64,000 bases of DNA from Liopterus haemorrhoidalis (GCA_963971575.1 OZ020616.1:38468250-38532249), one strand, 5' to 3'; shown: positions 34,001 through 43,852, counted from the first letter of the stretch. Made by a program: numbers and translations. Notes: generated by a model from the sequence alone, not told the origin.

Positions 34001-35024
34001 ATCTATATTTAGAAAATTTTGTTTTCCAAAATAGTTCAGGACAAGCGGTGATACCTGCCCCGGAATCAACTTGAAACTTGAATTCTACGTTATCAATTTT
34101 AACTTTTACCATATAATTTTCATTTAAATTTGAATTCATATTAAACAGTGGTATTTCATTTTCAACAAAATTATGATTTTTAACATTATTTGCTAACTTA
34201 ATTCTACATACTTTTTGCAAATGACCACTTTTCCCGCAATTTTTGCACTTATAACTTTGGTAACGACATTCCGAATGCACATGATTATCATTTCCACACA
34301 CCTTACACCTCACCTTGTTGGCTGGTCCCTTCTGCATGATGTGTGTCTTCTGCTTCCTGGAATGTAGCGCGTAGACATCCAGCGGCTCGGTCTTCACCTG
34401 CGTCGCTGGCTTATGTTGGTTGCTGTAACCGCTGCCGGAACTAACACCTTGTTCTGAGTCGATTTCTGCCTGATGATGTTCATATGCAGCTTCCACTGAT
34501 TGCGCTGTTTCCAAAGCTTTAGCCAAAGTTAATGTTTCTACATCCTCGCGGTACAACTTTACTTTAGCTGGTCCTTGGTACAGACCCGTCACAAACTTAT
34601 CACGTAAAGCTGTCTCTAAATGAATTCCAAATTTACAATCTGTGGCTAATTTGCGAATTCTTGCCGTCCATTCAGTCAAGGATTCACTACGTAAACGAGC
34701 ACTGTTATAAAATTTGTCCCGTTCGTAGAAACCTGGTTTTATTGGCACGAAATGTTTATCTAGTAACGATATAAGGTCCTTTAACGTTTTACTTTCCGGT
34801 TCGCTCGGTAAACACAAATTTTGAACTAATTTGTATGCATTTTCATCTAATGCACTTAATAAGATTGCCTTTTTACGCGTTTCCGCCACTTCATTTGCGA
34901 TAAAAAATTGCGTAAGTCTCTTTACAAATATTGTCCAATCGTCTTTTTTGAGATTAAACTCTCTAACACTACCAATTACTGTTACCGGTTGCGTCATCCT
35001 CGTCGCCAAATGTAATATCTTCAA
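31047..35024 (-). CDS. Ty3/gypsy Gag-Pol polyprotein, intact (up to 1325 aa)
   Basis: One uninterrupted frame encodes Gag and Pol together. Gag-like residues come first, with two CCHC zinc knuckles at about 239-272 (CKVCGNDNHVHSEC, CKNCGKSGHLQKVC). Protease follows (DSGAG, Asp near 320), then reverse transcriptase with FIDD (Asp near 599-600, Ile where YVDD or YLDD is usual), RNase H (TVDASPEG, Asp near 746; TDHRPL) and integrase. The integrase has an HHCC region at about 960-1000 (HSSHFG..CEICTKF) and catalytic Asp near 1028 (CDFAGP), Asp near 1082 (TDNGRQF) and Glu near 1118 (GAAENSV), a D,D35E spacing. The first ATG (35024) is inside the LTR; the second (34997), just after the primer-binding region, is the likelier start and gives 1316 residues. 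Protease would cut the product into parts that copy RNA to DNA in particles and integrate it in the nucleus. It resembles insect proteins usually labelled K02A2.6-like; the clade is not assigned. Confidence 0.95.
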   Translation of the reverse strand: MKILHLATRMTQPVTVIGSVREFNLKKDDWTIFVKRLTQFFIANEVAETRKKAILLSALDENAYKLVQNLCLPSEPESKTLKDLISLLDKHFVPIKPGFYERDKFYNSARLRSESLTEWTARIRKLATDCKFGIHLETALRDKFVTGLYQGPAKVKLYREDVETLTLAKALETAQSVEAAYEHHQAEIDSEQGVSSGSGYSNQHKPATQVKTEPLDVYALHSRKQKTHIMQKGPANKVRCKVCGNDNHVHSECRYQSYKCKNCGKSGHLQKVCRIKLANNVKNHNFVENEIPLFNMNSNLNENYMVKVKIDNVEFKFQVDSGAGITACPELFWKTKFSKYRLKPTRTILRCYDGNEIIPLGYFTVKMQYNNKNENIDFYVIKNAKNPILGIDWMRKFNLGIAELNFMQYSEIKELGDEFKEVFAEGLGLFNKGKISIILKEDAVPKFHKVRSVPFAIKSKVEVEINRLMDCGILSKVEYSEWGTPVVPVLKTDGTVRLCGDYKVTINPYIQMDKHPLPKIEELFVQLQGGQQFSKIDLKQAYQQVELDEKSKEFTTIVTHKGLYRYNRLPYGISIGPTKFQKIMETVLAGIEGTVVFIDDICVTGKNREEHMFRLKQVLTCLKNCGLKVQKQKCSFFQNSIKFLGFMIDSNGLNTDPEKIKCIKNTPMPTNVKKLESFLGTINYYRKYCPNLSTVMSPLYKLLKKGSKWQWDETCSSTFKKIINILASADILVHFNPEVPLKLTVDASPEGLGAILSHVYENGVEKPLEYASRTLTETEKKYSQIHKEALAIVYGVKKFAQYLSGNKFTLVTDHRPLVSIFGTKVGIPQLAANRLQRYAIYLSGFSYNIEYIKSKNNPSDYFSRAPVSNTEDYEENDTVFLNFVTAESGIPITLKEIKAETNNNYILKKVISYVNNIWPNKVENEIKPYFIRKMELNTEGNCLFWGHRLIIPPKFRESILKELHSSHFGISKMKSKARSFFWWPKMDADIEHLVKSCEICTKFQDSPQKTALINWNWPEEPWQRIHCDFAGPFNGYTFLIVTDAHSKWLETILMSSITAKATINALRNLFSKFGLPRIIVTDNGRQFTSELFQNFVKNNGISHVFSSVCNPSTNGAAENSVRTTKKSLCKLLLDNEKMDLNILLNTFLLDYRTTPHATTGVSPSYLMFGRNIKTRFDLLKINKPTSNVSPQILKRVKEKQLKQINNYGGKRRETFQVGQHVSVRDYRNKKASWTPAIIVKTFGKRHYLARLNNSHIQWKRHINQIRSMSLSQEQLQDIVVNDSFEDAIDNDNANHSQKKSLSVPKYIPSPRRSKRIVKQPVRLNY
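34993..35010 (-). promoter_or_regulatory. Primer-binding region of the gypsy element
   Basis: Directly after the 5' LTR the element reads TTTGGCGACGAGGATGACG. TGGCGAC is a common start for tRNA-primer sites in gypsy elements; which tRNA fits was not determined. Confidence 0.6.
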
Positions 35025-35148
35025 TTTTACATATAATTAAAACTTTATTACAAAAACTATTACAACTGTCAAACAGCGTCTGTTTCCATGATACCCAAAA
35101 CAAGTTCATACAGACATATTTAGGATCTAGTATGTTTCATATACTACA
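35011..35148 (-). repeat. 5' LTR of the gypsy element
   Basis: 138 bp; identical to 30845-30982. Promoter and transcription start should lie here, but no TATA box was assigned. Confidence 0.96.
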
Positions 35149-35400
35149 CAAATGAAAGCCCTTGGTACGTGGATTAACGATCAAATTTTTATTTTTGCAA
35201 AATAAATTATTTTGAAGCGATTTTTGCCAAAATTGTGAAATTTTTTTTTTTTGTCCCACACCCTGTAGCCCAGATGGTTTAAACTAAAAATCTGAAAAAA
35301 ATCTAAATAATGTACATTGGTGTGAACCGGAATAGTACAACAGGAATTTTTGATCAGATTATGTTTTTGGAAAAAAACGCATTTTTTGTGTTTTTTTGGC
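35149..35400 (+). repeat. Continuation of the repeat split by the gypsy element
   Basis: It opens with the right CAAAT duplication, goes on GAAAGCCCTTGGTACGTGG as in the 30.48-kb unit, and then carries the GTTTAAACTAAAAATCTG and GGAATTTTTGATCAG module shared with 22741-22850. Confidence 0.75.
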
Positions 35401-35437
35401 TAATAATGTACACAAGTTATAGCTTTGTAACACGCTG

Positions 35438-35560
35438 CATTGGAAGGTATATCCTAGTGGTTATGATGCTGGCTTCTCACTCAACTAACTCGATCGAAAG
35501 GGATCGAACCCTGCGAGAAAACACAATATTATTTTTTGTTTTTTTTTTTCAATTTTCATA
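35438..35560 (+). repeat. tRNA-derived SINE, a second type
   Basis: TATCCTAGTGGTTATGATG (35449-35467) fits an A box and GGATCGAACCC (about 35511-35521) a B box with one mismatch. A T-rich tail follows near 35525-35550. No body sequence is shared with the 38.9-kb SINE. Confidence 0.6.
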
Positions 35561-35695
35561 ATGTTTAAATTATTTTTTCAATATTCTAGTTATATTTTGG
35601 CAAATGTTGCGTACGTTTAAAAGCGTAAATTTAATAACCAGTGGAAATTGTTTAAGTTATAATTTAATTCTGTTTCAATGAACTTCGTGTACATT

Positions 35696-35727
35696 GTATC
35701 AGAGTATCAGAGTATCAGAGTATCAGA
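35696..35727 (+). repeat. (GTATCAGA)4 short tandem repeat
   Basis: Four perfect copies of the 8-bp unit. Confidence 0.95.
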
Positions 35728-35839
35728 GGGGCGGAGCTTATAACAACCAATGGAAGCCATAGGCGCAATTTTAAAATTCTTAATGAACCTTGATATAAAA
35801 AAAAAAAATACTGCACATATTTAGAAACCTAAATAATGG

Positions 35840-35985
35840 TATTAGGCGTTCGAACTAAAATTAACAAAAAAATATTTTAATATAAAATTTGTTTTGGCAT
35901 CCCAAATAATCATCATTCACTTACTAAATACCTGCAAAACCCTGAAATGTGTGAAAATTCACACTTCACATCAAATTTTTTAAAT
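35840..35985 (+). repeat. Short interspersed repeat, copy 2 of 3
   Basis: TACTAAATACCTGCAAAACC and CCTGAAATGTGTGAAAATTC match the reverse complement of 6040-6140; the second motif also occurs at 53335. Confidence 0.5.
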
Positions 35986-35989
35986 TTGT

Positions 35990-37485
35990 ACCCATTCTGT
36001 CCAAAACTAGTCTACTGCACAGTTTCTTTTCATCTTGCGTAAGCTATACATACTTTCCTTCACGAATGACTGTACAATGTTCACAAATTTCGTTCAAGAC
36101 GAAGTTTAGGGAAGTTTAGGGCTACCAGAAGTTTAGGGATGCTTGTTCTACACATGGCATAAATAGTAAAGTTAGTACACGTAGCAAGGTTATTGCCAGC
36201 GCCTAGCGGTGTTGTTTAATTTGCACCGACTATGGAGAATAAATATCGCCTTATTTTCAAATGTACCCGGACATAAAGAAAGATTTTCGGTAATTGTCGG
36301 CTCATTCACCACGCGCCAAACAACGTATTTAGAATAAAAATAATAGAATAACACAACTACTTTAAGAGTAGTAGAGATTAATAAAAGAATTGATTTGGGA
36401 TGGACAGCCTTTGGAAATCTAAGGCACATTTTAAAAAGTGGTCTCCCCATCTCCCTAAAGATGAAGGTATTTTATCAATGTGTCTTACTAGCCTTCACCA
36501 CTACTGCTCTCGCACTCGAGACTCTCGCCCTCATGCGAAAATCTGCGGAAAAACTACGAGTCGCTCAATGATCCATGGAGAGAGCGATGATTAGCGTTAA
36601 AGTTTTGTAAAAATTTTGTAAAAACTTTGCTAACCCTTTGCAAAAACATTCAAGACTTTTAGCGTCGTAAGGACACCAAATGACATGTAGTCGTCTCATC
36701 TACAAGTTATAGATTTTTGTAGATATTCTTATCGATAAAATATTATCCAGTGCTTTTACTAGTAAAAATATCTAATGAACTATTAATATAAATAATAAAA
36801 AGATTTAAAAATAAAAAATGTTCATGATATCCGTGTGAATATATATTACAAGGCGCCACAAAAACATTAACTCAAGATGAGATAAATGTGCAGTAATAGA
36901 ATTTATATTGAAAATACAATTAATCATTAAAAAGACAACATTTTTGTTAAAGTCAAGGCGAATATTCATTTGTTAATAACACGTTTTATAATTTGTAAAT
37001 AACGAATATCAAATATTAATTTAAAAGTAACGAAGCGTCCTACATTCATCTAACTTATTAGTTGCGTGATAATGCTATAGGTATATTCAGTCGATCATTA
37101 TTTATTTTTGATCGGTGATGTTCCCAAGATTTGCTTGCACTAATCACGAATATTTCAAGGCAATATTATCAGAAATAAGGTCAATAACAATGTATTATCT
37201 CAGGTTTATCTGTCGAATGGGATGTCACGCTGCTCTTGCATTTAACTCTTTCTGATATTCAGAACCGTATTATAACATTTTGGACGCAATATTTAAATTT
37301 TGTATCTGTTTTACTTCTTGTCCCATGTTAATGAACAAAATATGTATACATAAAGACAAAATATGTCTATACGGACGAATACTTATACTGCCTATGAGAG
37401 AATGCCATCATCAACATTGGCGTGACAGCCCGAGGTGAGTCTAGGCCTCCTGTTTCCAGGTTTCATGACCATGTTTTCAATGGTA
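35990..37485. other. No recognisable gene
   Basis: AT-rich. Open frames at 36190-36450 (-) and 36400-36594 (+) overlap and have no known motif. A near-duplicate GAAGTTTAGGG occurs three times at 36098-36138. Confidence 0.45.
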
Positions 37486-38079
37486 ACCGACGAGTTCATC
37501 GAAAATCAATTAATCGAAAACGAGTTCATCGAAAACGAGTTCATTGAAAGCAAATACATCGAAAATCAATTCATCGAAAAAAAATGTTTTGTAAATATTT
37601 GAGAGGAATGCCGAGAGAATCGGAAAGTCAAAAAAGCAGTGGTCAATAAAAGTAGACAGACTAAGAAATAATTGCATAAAATTTTTTATATGGTTTTAAA
37701 AATATATATATTCTTTGATTATCCTCAAATATGCACCAAAAATGATCTCACTAAAACTTAATATATATTTGCAAAATTTATATGTTAAAAATGTGGTGAC
37801 AGATAATACAACAAGTACCATTAATATTGTTATACAATAATCGAGATACGTAACATGCGACTTACGTAAATTCGCAGTTACGTAAAATGACAATTTCAAA
37901 AAATGGAAGATTTTTTGAGTAGTGTAACATACAAGTTTACAAAAAAAAAAAAATTTTTATTTATGTATGTACTAATAGAATAGTATATGTAAATGAATTT
38001 CAGTTTATTTTTGTCTTTTTTCTTTTATATACGTATTTATGTATTTATTTCTTTTGTTCCTTTATAAAAATTCCAATTC

Positions 38080-38338
38080 GACAGTTTTTGGTCTCCGATT
38101 TCATACAGCATGCCTTTTGGAGGAGAGAATATTTACCCTGTGACAACAAAAAAGGGATGGAACTAAACCCCTGCACGCTTTCCGGTCATAGAGAAAATTG
38201 CATTTCCACTTAAACACAAAATTTTTGTGCTTTTCTCTGATTTAATATTGCTTGCCCATTTGTCAAAAGAAAGTTATAACAAATTTAAAGTCTTTTAAAT
38301 ATATGCATGCGATTCGGAGGGTCCCAAAAGGCTCAAAT
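38080..38338 (+). repeat. Single-arm copy of the 39.15-kb MITE
   Basis: About 259 bp matching 39166-39425 with three differences by eye (TTTGTC/TTTTTC region and one A/G near the end). Only one arm is present. Confidence 0.85.
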
Positions 38339-38600
38339 ATTTCGAAAAAATGTATTTAAGAAAAGTTGCTATAAATGCAATAATAACTTTTATTTGAGAA
38401 ATTTTTTGATAAAACGAAAAATTTTCGAAATTATTTCTATCATTTTTTCATACTTATATGTAACTTTTCCATGGTAATGATAAATAATATCTCTGTTAGA
38501 AAATATTGGGCCAAGTTATTTCCACTCTGCTGCTAGAACGTATTTTATACAAGTACTTTATGATGCCGGTCGGTCCTGTGGTGGCCACAGCTGATTTATT
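38338..38600 (+). repeat. GTCT-bearing repeat, copy 6 (3' half only)
   Basis: AATATTTCGAAAAAATG, AGTTGCTATAAATGCAATAA, TTTTATTTGAGAAATTTTTTG and the ending GGTCGGTCCTGTGGTGGCC (38571-38589) followed by ACAGCTGATT match the 3' half of 61803-62490. The GTCT tract and 5' half are absent. Confidence 0.75.
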
Positions 38601-38923
38601 TTAATGTGAAGAGAATAATAAGTGAAATTTTTATTTATAATTTATTCAGTAGAACTGTCTTGAAATAAATATCTATTATGAAAATAGTTAAAAAAATATT
38701 TAAAAACGTGCAACATCTATATTAATTCTGTATACTAATTTTAACTACGCATACGCATGACGTGTTTCCTCTCACGCTCTGATTGGTCAAAAGTTACGAG
38801 ACAACTTTTACCTTTATAACCTTGCCTCCGACTATTGTACGCGTAGCAATAAGAATTTGAAATCTATCCTAATTTCGTTACGCTTGATTTCTGGGAATAA
38901 CTATTCTACGTCAAAATTTGTTG

Positions 38924-39150
38924 CCATGGCTCCGTGGTAAGACGGTTGTTTAGGAAGAACAGGGACGCCATTTCAAATCCCGAACACCACTTCGAGTTTT
39001 ATCTTCCGATACTATGCAGAAAGCTCAGGGGTCGACTCAGCCTCAAGTATTTAATACTTAAAAGAAGTAATTGATTATATAGAGGGAGAAAAGGACCAGT
39101 CGAAACGTCACACTGACCACTTCCATATACATAATGCCGGAAGTCCATAT
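38924..39150 (+). repeat. SINE with tRNA-like head and shared body
   Basis: TGGCTCCGTGGTAAGACGG (about 38927-38945) fits an A box and ATTTCAAATCCC (about 38970-38981) a B box. The body TTATCTTCCGATACTATGCAG, GGGGTCGACTCAGCCTCAAG, TATTTAATAC matches the copy at 28940. Its 3' block is cut at GCCGGAAGTC by the MITE at 39152. Confidence 0.7.
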
Positions 39151-39151
39151 A

Positions 39152-39716
39152 GACCGGGAGCTCATGACAGTTTTTGGTCTCCGATTTCATACAGCATGCC
39201 TTTTGGAGGAGAGAATATTTACCCTGTGACAACAAAAAAGGGATGGAACTAAACCCCTGCACGCTTTCCGGTCATAGAGAAAATTGCATTTCCACTTAAA
39301 CACAAAATTTTTGTGCTTTTCTCTGATTTAATATTGCTTGCCCTTTTTTCAAAAGAAAGTTATAACAAATTTAAAGTCTTTTAAATATATGCATGCGATT
39401 CGGAGGGTCCCAAAGGGCTCAAACGGTCATGTGATCTTGTAATAAAAAAATATGATTTTCCGCGTTTTCATACAGCATGCCTATAATTAAAAGACTTTAA
39501 ATTTGTTATAACTTTCTTTTGACAAAAGAGCAAGCAATATTAAGTCAGAGAAAAACACAAAAATTTTGTGCAAGTGGAAATGCAATTTTCCCTATGACCG
39601 GAAAGCGTGCAGGGGTTTAGTACCATCCCTTTTTTATTGTCACAGGGTAAATATTCTCTCCTCCAAAAGGCACGCTGTATGAAATCGGAGACCAAAAATG
39701 TCATGAGCTCCCGGTC
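39152..39716. mobile_element. Long-TIR MITE (565 bp) with TA target duplication
   Basis: GACCGGGAGCTCATGACA at the left and its complement at the right start arms of roughly 240-260 bases, separated by about 60 bases. TA flanks both ends (39150-39151, 39717-39718). There is no coding capacity; it is inserted in the 3' part of a SINE. Confidence 0.9.
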
Positions 39717-40137
39717 TATTACGTAAAATTCGAGTTACCCAAAAGTCTACGGTCCGCATTAATTACGTATCTCAGGGGATTACTGTATAATTTATTATAA
39801 TTATTATCAGACATATTTATATATAAAGGACAAGGGAGATTAAAAATAATACTGAAAAAATTTAACTTTTAATTTATATTTAAACAGCAACTAACATTAC
39901 GATGGAAAGAAGAAATTAAGAATACATATTAAATTGAAACAGAGCCACAATTAAAAATGCACTCTCAAATATTTACAAAATATTTTTTTTCGATGAATTG
40001 ACAATTCGATGAACTCGTTTTCGATGAATTGATTTTCGATGAATTTGCTTTCGATGAATTGATTTTCGATGAACATACCGTGAATCGTTTTAAATCTATG
40101 TACATTCAGGAGTAATATTAGTTAGTATTACGTCCAT

Positions 40138-40235
40138 TTATTAGCGTACACAGAAAGCAGGAATTGAACTCACAACCGTACCCTTGCTTAGCGGCCAAAT
40201 AGCAGGTACAAACGATTTAAGGTTTGCAACTACAG
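40138..40235 (-). repeat. tRNA-like SINE head fragment
   Basis: The reverse complement has GTGAGTTCAATTCCTGC, a fair B box, with GGCCGCTAAGCAAGGG upstream. The A box is poor. Confidence 0.35.
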
Positions 40236-42170
40236 CGTTGCTTTTACGAGAGAATGTTCCAACAGAAAATATAGATTTCGTTCAGAGGTTGTTCTCGGCG
40301 AATAGAGTATAGTGTATGGCGACATACCTAAGAGCTTTTTGAAGAGTTGCCATACTGTAATTTCTTTAAAAAAAAACAATTCATATTCTAAAAAAGTGGT
40401 TAGCTTCACTCTTATAAATCTCCATCTTTGGTGATTGTAAACCTATATTTTTAGGGGGTAAAAGGGTTAATGTGAATTATAAAATATAGATTGAATAAAA
40501 AGAAATCTTGACCGTATTTTATAGATAAATATATAGGTATTTTCCTGGGTTTCGGTCGATAAGTAAAAGCAAATTTAGTCAAATATTTAAAATAATTTTA
40601 TTATTTGCTAACCAGTTTCGGTTCTATCTGAACCATTCTCAAAGCCTAGAAATAAGTACATGTTTGATATAATGAATTGCATAAAATAAATATAAAATTA
40701 ATAATAAATATAAATATAAAATTAAACATTAGGACACTTACTTGCACAAAACATTTATAAAAATTCAGAATTAAAATTATTATAATAAAATTTGAAACAT
40801 ATTATTATTTTTTTTTTTATTTAACGGATAAATTTTTTTAGAATTTGTTGAAAATAAGAAAAATTTTATCCGTTGAATAAAAAAAAAACTACATTAAGAT
40901 TAATTAATTAATTTAAATTCAGCATACCAATCAGTAATAGTTTATTTGTCTGGTGCAGAGTCTCTATAACGCCACTGTTTGGCTTCAACAGTATTTTTTC
41001 CCATCAAAAAACAATGTTTAATCAACACACGAAAATTCTTTTTTATCAATTCATTTGAAAATTACAAAACTGGATTCACTAAAACCACTGTAACCTCTAA
41101 TCTAATTGTCAGAATGTCATGAAATTTTCACACGTATCGTTTGAAGGTTGGTACTATCCAGAAATCATATGGGTCTGTCAACAGTATTGCCAATATATGT
41201 CAGACCAGAGATTTATTGAGTGAAGGTTATATAAAATAGTTACATAATACTTTGCATTGCTGTTTAATAAAGGGCTACTAACCTTTGTGAGCCAAATGTG
41301 ACGAATGCTTTCATGATAGTTACATTATATTCTAACATTGGTAACAAAATAAACCAAGTATATACACCATTTCATAGTTATTCATTGTGAATGAACTTTA
41401 GTATATGGTATTGTAGTTCGGTAGAACTTTATCTTGGGTGTCTTTAGACAAGTATTGTTCTGTAGAGAACACCGAACACTTTTACCTTCTGTAATTTTTT
41501 ACTTTTAAATTAAATATTGAAACAGATTTTCCTTATTTGTAATTGTATCCAGATATCTAAAGATCCATAACTGCTTCTTCTGACAGAGATATGTTGAACT
41601 TAGTAAAACAGTTTTCTCATTACTGATGTTGAGCTTAACTTTTTAAGTATCGTCATCAGTTTATATAATGGGAATGAATTACCAAAGTATACCAAAGAGT
41701 ATAGATATACGTCTCTGTCCAACTCAATCCGGCACTAAAGAATATCTGCAACATGCTGAAATTCCATTCCATTCACTTTTATACGTAATTTTTTTACATA
41801 CGAGATGCCACAGACTTGTTCACATATAATTTTATATAAAGTAATTAAGTTGTCATAATATTTATAATCTCGATAGTTTATCTTACAGCAAAAATTTATA
41901 TTATGCAAAACATGAATGGTATATTTTTAATTTAGCTTCTGATAAAAAACCTATTTAGATAAATTTGGTTATATACCAAGATAAAAAAAGATGAGCTAGC
42001 TTAATTTTTAATTAAATTATAAAATTTTTGTAATTTTAATTTAAAAATTAATCTCAAGATTTTTGGTGTTGATAATGAGAGAAATTTTAATGTATGAGCA
42101 AAACTCATTTAATGAAACCTCATTCAACTTTTATTTGGCTGTTTGAAGTCAGGTTGATGGGATTTTCATA
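40236..42170. other. No recognisable gene
   Basis: AT-rich. A hairpin (TTTATTTAACGGATAAA against its complement TTTATCCGTTGAATAAA) spans 40811-40885. The motif CCAGTTTCGGTTCTATCTGA at 40612 looks like part of an unidentified repeat. No coding sequence was recognised. Confidence 0.45.
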
Positions 42171-42178
42171 GTCTAATG

Positions 42179-42347
42179 CAGTGGTTCCCAAACTTTGCTG
42201 GTTCCCGGCGCCCTTAATGTATCACAATTTTTCCGCGGTACCCCAAGTCAAAACATTGGTCTAACTAACGCAGTTGGAGAAATAATGGAATACTTTCGCG
42301 GCGCCCCTGTAGCCCAGCCGCAGCGACACACAGTTTGGAAATCGCTG
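42179..42347. mobile_element. Small hAT MITE (169 bp)
   Basis: CAGTGGTTCCCAAACTTTG at the left pairs with CACAGTTTGGAAATCGCTG at the right. The flanks GTCTAATG and ATCTAAGG agree at six of eight bases. GGCGCCC-type GC-rich subterminal motifs lie inside. Another hAT end (GTTGGGAACCATTG) ends at 42470. Confidence 0.7.
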
Positions 42348-42478
42348 ATCTAAGGCATATAGTTTTTTTTAATTTTGAAAGGCCTAAAAACCCTACACTA
42401 TTAATTAGATCTGAAAAACTGATTTATTGCTGAACCCTTGGGTCTAAGAAACACAAGTTGGGAACCATTGGTCTAGAT

Positions 42479-43844
42479 CAGTGGTTCTCAAACTTTTTAA
42501 TGTGAAGGCACCCCAAATCGATTATGTAAAATTTCCGGCACTTTCATCATGTGCATGAAAGACATATTATTTATCTTAGGAAAACATGTTTTTTTAATTA
42601 AAAAGATATTTTTTTAAATGAGAACAAAAGATACACAAAAAATTAATGTGATACAGGAGCCTGATGTAATTTTTTACATAATTCCTTTATATTCGGGCGT
42701 ATTTTGACAAACATACTTTTAATTCATGTTCTACCGACTTCAATCTTTCCTTTGGAATTATTATCCATAAAGATTCTAATAAAAATTCAGAGTATTTCAT
42801 TTACAACATATGGTCGTTGCGAATTTCTATTAATTCCTCTCCTTCTTTATAGTTTTAATTCTAATTTATTAGGATTGGATGTTAATTCCACGAACGGATT
42901 TTGTATGCGTCAAATCTGTCAATAGATATATCTGGAAAATAGTGGAAAATCTGTGTTCCCAGTGATATCAAGTGTTCATAAATCAAGTTAATTATGTTTT
43001 CTTTTGTTTTAGTTGTTCTTGTAAACATATCCAAGTTGCCTTCATTGACTTTTATTTTCCAAAATTCTATCTTGTATTTAAAAGTTTTAATTTTATCGGA
43101 CGATTTTAACAAATTTTCAACTCTTCCTTGCATGCTAGAATTTACTTTATTCAATTCTTCAAATATATCGGTTATATAAGCGAATTAAGTACACCAAAAT
43201 TAATTTTTCAACAATTCACAACATTCAAGTTTGTTTTCTTGTTAAAAAAAAGTGAGTGGGTTCTACTTTTTGTAAACACGAATCAATACTCGTCCTTTGG
43301 ACAACGTATGTCCAGTATGCAGAAGAAGGTTCAAATGCTCAGATCCAAGTCGTTCACACAGTTTTACGAACACCCGTAATTTAAGAGGCCTACTCTTAAT
43401 AAAATTTACTATCCTAATGATTTCAATCAGAACAATCGATAGCTCCTCTCCTAGTGTTTTTGAGATTAGGGCTTGTCGATGTAAAAAACGATGAGTAGAT
43501 ATGATAAGAGTATTTTCCTTTTTGGCAAGTGACACAAAACCCTTTAACGAACCAACCATGGACGGTGCACCATCGGTACATAATTCGATACATGATTTTT
43601 ATGATAAATCTATGGATTTCAAATGTTCATTTGAAATTTTTAACATTAAGAACGCGCTATACCGAGTAGTGATTTTAAAACGATCGGAAGTTAATGTAGG
43701 CATCCACGAGTTGTACCCGTTTGCATTCATTCAGTTGTGTGAAATATTATTATGCGTATAAAAATACGTACGATGCTAAATTTCACACCACGCTCGCGGA
43801 ACCCCTGCATGTGGGTGCCCGCAGCACCCACTTGAGAACCACTG
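42479..43844 (-). mobile_element. hAT transposon with exact 8-bp target duplication
   Basis: CAGTGGTTCTCAAACTTTTT at the left pairs with CACTTGAGAACCACTG at the right. GTCTAGAT flanks both ends (42471-42478, 43845-43852). It carries a decayed minus-strand transposase. 1366 bp, about half a full hAT, so it is also internally deleted. Confidence 0.92.
42660..43580 (-). pseudogene. hAT (ZBED5/SCAND3-like) transposase, decayed C-terminal half
   Basis: From about 43577 the minus strand reads CTDGAPSMVGSLKGFVSLAK, then STHRFLHRQALISKTLGEEL and IVNFIKSRPLKLRVF..LCE, typical of ZBED-like hAT transposases. After a frame change at about 43263, VNSSMQGRVENLLKSSDKI, KIEFWKIKVNEGNLDMF and FHYFPDISIDRFDAY continue the protein (42882-43154). 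Remains of the C-terminus (KSMFVKIRPNIKELC) lie near 42700. The N-terminal BED finger and first catalytic Asp are missing, and several frame changes and stops are present. Confidence 0.8.
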
Positions 43845-43852
43845 GTCTAGAT

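Larger units (their letters stand above)
30845..35148 (-). mobile_element. Complete, young Ty3/gypsy retrotransposon (4304 bp)
   Basis: Two 138-bp LTRs, identical by direct comparison, bound a single gag-pol frame; a 5-bp CAAAT target duplication flanks them. LTRs start TGTAG and end TTACA in element orientation. A purine-rich tract precedes the 3' LTR. The element lies in a duplicated GTCT-bearing repeat whose empty site is still present nearby. Identical LTRs, exact target duplication and no stop or frameshift in the coding frame indicate a recent insertion, possibly still mobile. No env frame is present. Confidence 0.97.
37494..40074. mobile_element. 2.58-kb fold-back element with tandem-repeat arms
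   Basis: The left arm (37494-37605) is a run of about six 15-bp units like TTCATCGAAAATCAA and ends TTTGTAAATATTTGAGAG. The right arm (39962-40074) is its reverse complement with differences. The inside holds at least four other repeats: 38080-38338, a GTCT-repeat half at 38338-38600, a SINE at 38924 and a MITE at 39152-39716. No transposase was found, and no target duplication is clear. Confidence 0.8.

Noticed and set aside
31047..35024. Endogenous retrovirus with env
   Set aside because: The frame ends after the integrase and its tail, only about 65 bp before the 3' LTR; there is no space for env.
35438..35530. tRNA gene
   Set aside because: Same reasons: promoter boxes but no cloverleaf; more likely a SINE head.
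36190..36594. Overlapping frames on both strands
   Set aside because: Neither has a known motif and they overlap; treated as chance.
37494..37605. CRISPR-like array (repeated TTCATCGAAAA units)
   Set aside because: Units are contiguous without spacers and recur inverted at 39962-40074; they are arms of a fold-back element in a eukaryotic setting.
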